From Firmicutes bacterium UBA7523 (lineage in GTDB: Bacteria; Bacillota; Dethiobacteria; Dethiobacterales; Dethiobacteraceae), in contig DLMZ01000058.1 in the NCBI GenBank assembly GCA_002479415.1, positions 1-17,477 on the forward strand: a stretch of 17,477 nucleotides of DNA, read 5' to 3'. The first letter of the stretch is position 1. Each line of letters starts with the position of its first letter. The notes under the pieces are model-generated. The model saw only the letters and a program-made list of their open reading frames with translations, ran no database searches and was not told where the DNA came from. Both the position numbers and the translations under genes were made by a program. Shown here piece after piece: positions 14,926 to 17,477 of the stretch.

Positions 14926-16386
14926 TCACCTTATCAGACGGTTTATCAAAACAGCCGCTTCCGCACGGCTACAGTAGTCTTTGGGGCGAAAGCGGTTTTG
15001 GGTATCGCCGACGAACAGACCGCTGCTTACGCTGTATTTAACCACAGAAATTGCCCAAGGTGCGATTTTCGCGGAGTCGGCAAAGGTTAGTTCAAAATCA
15101 GGCTCTTCGCCGTTGAAGTTTTTTATTCGGGAGAGAACCGCAGCCATCTGCTCACGGGTAATAAACTCATTTGGCCGGAAGGAACCGTCTTCAAAGCCGG
15201 CAAATAACCCTGCTTTTCCCGCAGCTTGAATATATGGATGGAGGAAATCCTCACTTCTAACGTCATAAAAAGCAGATGGGCCATACTGGGGAGCAATTCC
15301 CTTGGCCAGGACCAGCATTCGCGCTATTTCACCGCGTGTTATTGTTTTCCCAGGGTAAAACAATCCTTGTTCTGCCTGAATGGCTCCTTTGTCAGCTAAG
15401 GCCAGAATATCGGGGCGGGCCCAGTGATAATCCAAGTCGGAAAATATGTTAACAAAAGGGCTTTCCTTAATTGTCCATTCCATGGAAGCAGAAATTCGGC
15501 CGCCAAACCATTCATAGTAAACTGTGGGTGATTCAATGGAAAAAGCGAGATGACGGGAATATCCGGGGAGGGAAGCAAAAAAGTTCCAAGGGACTTCTGA
15601 TGAAATAACTGTAGGTTCTACCGGAACCCAGCCATGAGAAAGCAGAAAAAACTCAGCCCATGCGTGTTCAAAAAACTCCCCGTCGCCTTCGATGGAGCTT
15701 TGTCCGTAAATCATTCGAGCCGGAATTCCCGATGAACGGCAAAGCGCGACGAATAAGGCGGCATAATCTTCACAGACGCCATAACGATGCTGCAGGGCGC
15801 TAAGAGCGCCTTTATTTCGTTGCGGATGCGAATCGCTATAATTCATATACTGTTGAACAAAGGCAAAAATTGCCATTGCTTTATCAATGTCGCTTCTCTT
15901 TCCCGCAGTGATTTCCTTTGCTTTAGAGATAATATCAGGATGATTGCTTTCAACGAGAGCTTCCGGCTGAAGATATGAAGGGTGCGGAGCTAAATATGAA
16001 GTCCCTGGAGAAGACAAGTCAAATGAAACGCCAAAGTTTTGTACCAAGTTTCCAAGAATGATTTCTGCGTTTTCTCCCGGTTCCAGTCTGGGAATATTAT
16101 AATTTGCTGTCAAGCTGCCGCGCTCGTTGCGATAGAAGGCTGACGGGCTTCGATTCCAGCGGGTGTCTAAAATAAACTGATTACTAAAAGGATCTGGAAA
16201 CATGACCGGCACGGTTACTTTGAGATTAATAACAGGCTGAGATGAAATGTTTTCCACCACTAATCGTTGCTGATATATGTAAATACGCTGATCTTCACGT
16301 GTATAAGCGGCTCCTGCTTGCAGAGGAAGTAAAAGCAAAATTATAAGGCCAATTATTGTAGGCAGGATTCGCAGCTTTCTATTCAT
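14926..16386 (-). CDS. Secreted transglutaminase-like protein with three SLH domains
   Basis: This 486-residue protein starts at ATG (complement of 16384-16386), with AAGGAG 7 bases upstream. The signal peptide (about 1-27, LQAGA-AY) is followed by a beta-rich domain (30-125, VVENISSQPVINLKVTVPV). A transglutaminase-like core (about 150-260) comes next: YGVCEDYAALFVALCRSSG with Cys205, then HAWAEFF with His241. At the usual third catalytic position, WVPVEPT has Glu257 instead of Asp. Three SLH domains follow (about 317-362, 374-423, 435-485), with motifs such as GLFAGFEDGSFRPNEFITRE and GLFVGDTQNRFRPKDYCSRA. SLH triplets bind pyruvylated secondary wall polymers, so the enzyme should sit in the cell wall. 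Bacterial members can be protein cross-linkers or cysteine proteases; which applies here cannot be told. It converges on the protease gene and diverges from the LCP gene. Confidence 0.92.
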   Translation of the reverse strand: MNRKLRILPTIIGLIILLLLPLQAGAAYTREDQRIYIYQQRLVVENISSQPVINLKVTVPVMFPDPFSNQFILDTRWNRSPSAFYRNERGSLTANYNIPRLEPGENAEIILGNLVQNFGVSFDLSSPGTSYLAPHPSYLQPEALVESNHPDIISKAKEITAGKRSDIDKAMAIFAFVQQYMNYSDSHPQRNKGALSALQHRYGVCEDYAALFVALCRSSGIPARMIYGQSSIEGDGEFFEHAWAEFFLLSHGWVPVEPTVISSEVPWNFFASLPGYSRHLAFSIESPTVYYEWFGGRISASMEWTIKESPFVNIFSDLDYHWARPDILALADKGAIQAEQGLFYPGKTITRGEIARMLVLAKGIAPQYGPSAFYDVRSEDFLHPYIQAAGKAGLFAGFEDGSFRPNEFITREQMAAVLSRIKNFNGEEPDFELTFADSAKIAPWAISVVKYSVSSGLFVGDTQNRFRPKDYCSRAEAAVLINRLIR

Positions 16387-16465
16387 AAGACATCTCCTTA
16401 TTTAAGTAAAGATATAAATCTATTCGTGGAAAAATTGAAGATTCCTTTACAATTAAGTTTTTCCA

Positions 16466-16494
16466 TTGTCATAAATAATCGAATCCTATATAAT
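16466..16494 (+). promoter_or_regulatory. Sigma-A-type promoter of the LCP gene
   Basis: TTGTCA (16466-16471) and a consensus TATAAT (16489-16494) are separated by the ideal 17 bases. Transcription should start near 16501. This makes the upstream TTG at 16503 unusable as a start codon and supports GTG 16530. No equally clear promoter was seen for the divergent minus-strand gene; TTCAAT and TATATC on that strand are only weak matches. Confidence 0.8.
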
Positions 16495-16515
16495 AGTAAC
16501 GGTTGTACTATCAAC

Positions 16516-16523
16516 AGGTGGTG
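16516..16523 (+). promoter_or_regulatory. Ribosome binding site fixing the LCP start
   Basis: AGGTGGTG lies 6 bases before GTG 16530. It is inside the longer frame that opens at TTG 16503, which has no binding site and would sit at the very 5' end of the transcript. Confidence 0.7.
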
Positions 16524-16529
16524 TTATTC

Positions 16530-17444
16530 GTGAATAAACCCAAAAGTATTTTTGCGGCAGTTATTATAGTTTCGTTGTTATCAGCGGTTGCTTGGGGAGC
16601 TTCTGTTTGGGTGCGCATTTACCATGATCCCCCCGAAATAAATGGAGAAGAGTCGAACGTAAAAGGAGATCCTGAAAAGAAAATAGTTAATATCTTGATT
16701 ATAGGAACAGATCAGCTTCAAAAAGAAGCTGCTCGTGCAGACAGTATTATGCTAATGAGCATTAATGAAGATACAGACGAGATTTCCCTTATCTCCGTTC
16801 CCCGTGATGCGCGTGTGAATATTCCCGGCCGGGGGATGGACAAGATTAACCACGCTATGGCCTATAAAGGCGAGATTGCGCTGATGAAAAAAACGGTTGA
16901 AGAGCTTTTTGGTGTTCCAATTAACCATTATGTTTACACAAATTTCAGTGGATTTATAAAAATAGTGGATATATTAGGCGGTGTCAAAATAAATGTACCT
17001 ATGAGGATGTATTACGAAGATGTATATTATCCTATAGATTTGCAGCCGGGACTGCAGCGCTTAAACGGAGATAAAGCATTGCAGTATGTTCGCTTCCGTG
17101 GCGACGGCCAAGGTGATTTTGGCCGTATATTACGCCAGCAGGAATTTGTAAAAGCTCTTGCGGAGGAAGTGCTGAAAGTGACTACTGTGTTGAAGTTGCC
17201 GCAGCTACTTGAGCAAACGGCTCGTTATGTTCGTACCGATATGTCTATTTCCGAGCTTTTATCGTTTGTCCGCAGAGCTTTCGGCTTTAACTTGGACGAA
17301 GCCGTGACCATTGCGCTGCCGGGCAGCAACGTCAATGTAAACGGGGCAGCCTACGTGGAACTCGACAAAGAAGTCCTGCAAGACGTTATCCATCGCTATT
17401 TACTGTGGGAAGAAGCAGAAGAGGAAACAGAGCAGACAGAATAG
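16530..17444 (+). CDS. LytR-CpsA-Psr (LCP) family glycopolymer ligase
   Basis: This 304-residue protein starts at GTG 16530 and opens MNKPKSIFAA. One N-terminal membrane anchor (about 7-29) is followed by the LCP domain (PF03816, about 53-210) outside the membrane. Key family features are visible: NILIIGTD (54-61, Asp61), ADSIMLMSI (Asp71), SVPRDARVNIPG (89-100, Arg92 and Asp93), DKINHAMAY (104-112), VDILGGVKINVP (146-157), and YVRFRGDGQGDFGRILRQQ (186-204, with Arg188, Arg190, Asp196, Arg199, Arg202 and Gln203). LCP enzymes move undecaprenyl-phosphate-linked teichoic acids, capsule or other secondary polymers onto peptidoglycan. This suits a neighbour whose SLH domains would bind such polymers. 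The C-terminal roughly 90 residues are less conserved. No accessory LytR_C domain is present. Only 33 bases follow to the window end. Confidence 0.93.
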   Translation: MNKPKSIFAAVIIVSLLSAVAWGASVWVRIYHDPPEINGEESNVKGDPEKKIVNILIIGTDQLQKEAARADSIMLMSINEDTDEISLISVPRDARVNIPGRGMDKINHAMAYKGEIALMKKTVEELFGVPINHYVYTNFSGFIKIVDILGGVKINVPMRMYYEDVYYPIDLQPGLQRLNGDKALQYVRFRGDGQGDFGRILRQQEFVKALAEEVLKVTTVLKLPQLLEQTARYVRTDMSISELLSFVRRAFGFNLDEAVTIALPGSNVNVNGAAYVELDKEVLQDVIHRYLLWEEAEEETEQTE

Positions 17445-17477
17445 TAGTTAAATCTTTTCAGGCCGTTCAAAAAGGAT

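Noticed and set aside
16400..16470. Minus-strand promoter for the transglutaminase-SLH gene (TTCAAT-N17-TATATC)
   Set aside because: Both boxes match the consensus poorly in an AT-rich stretch where such matches are expected by chance.
16503..16529. TTG 16503 as start of the LCP gene
   Set aside because: It would sit at the first bases of the transcript from the consensus promoter and has no ribosome binding site.

Overview
The window reads as a low-to-mid GC Firmicute chromosome, most likely an anaerobic, Clostridia-like lineage. This is inferred from strong AGGAGG-type ribosome binding sites, frequent GTG starts, copper-amine-oxidase N-terminal-like (CAO-N) stalk domains, SLH domains, a LytR-CpsA-Psr (LCP) enzyme and an ECF sigma/zinc anti-sigma pair. 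No rRNA, tRNA, phage or insertion-sequence genes were seen. Nearly every gene acts at or outside the cell envelope, so the window is best read as an envelope-maintenance and efflux neighbourhood.

Region 1 (1-1310): the 3' end of a cysteine-free, probably highly expressed surface protein ending in two CAO-N repeats, closed by a strong hairpin terminator. Region 2 (about 1400-6839): an exported DUF1343/NamZ-like muramidase-family protein with a CAO-N tail, then an exported FAD-dependent oxidoreductase. These are followed by an ECF sigma factor and its membrane anti-sigma factor, which carries a zinc-binding HxxxCxxC motif and a DUF4349-like outside domain. ECF-type promoters sharing GTCTAA at the -10 lie upstream of both the NamZ-like gene and the sigma gene. 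All four genes could therefore form one self-regulated envelope-stress unit.

Region 3 (6840-7250): a gene-free stretch holding an 18-bp perfect inverted repeat and a 121-bp tandem duplication, then the promoter and TetR-type operator of the next operon. Region 4 (7251-13290): a tightly coupled operon of RND membrane-fusion lipoprotein, RND transporter, short TolC-like protein and TetR repressor. The TolC-like protein appears to lack the outer-membrane beta-barrel segments, while the fusion protein keeps the RLS motif used to dock TolC. That is a notable combination in an apparently single-membrane bacterium.

Region 5 (13291-14925): a secreted S41 carboxy-terminal processing protease with PDZ and CAO-N domains, possibly starting at a CTG codon, ending at a long hairpin between convergent genes. 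Region 6 (14926-17477): a minus-strand secreted transglutaminase-like protein with three SLH domains, and divergently an LCP-family enzyme for attaching glycopolymers to the wall, expressed from a clear housekeeping promoter.
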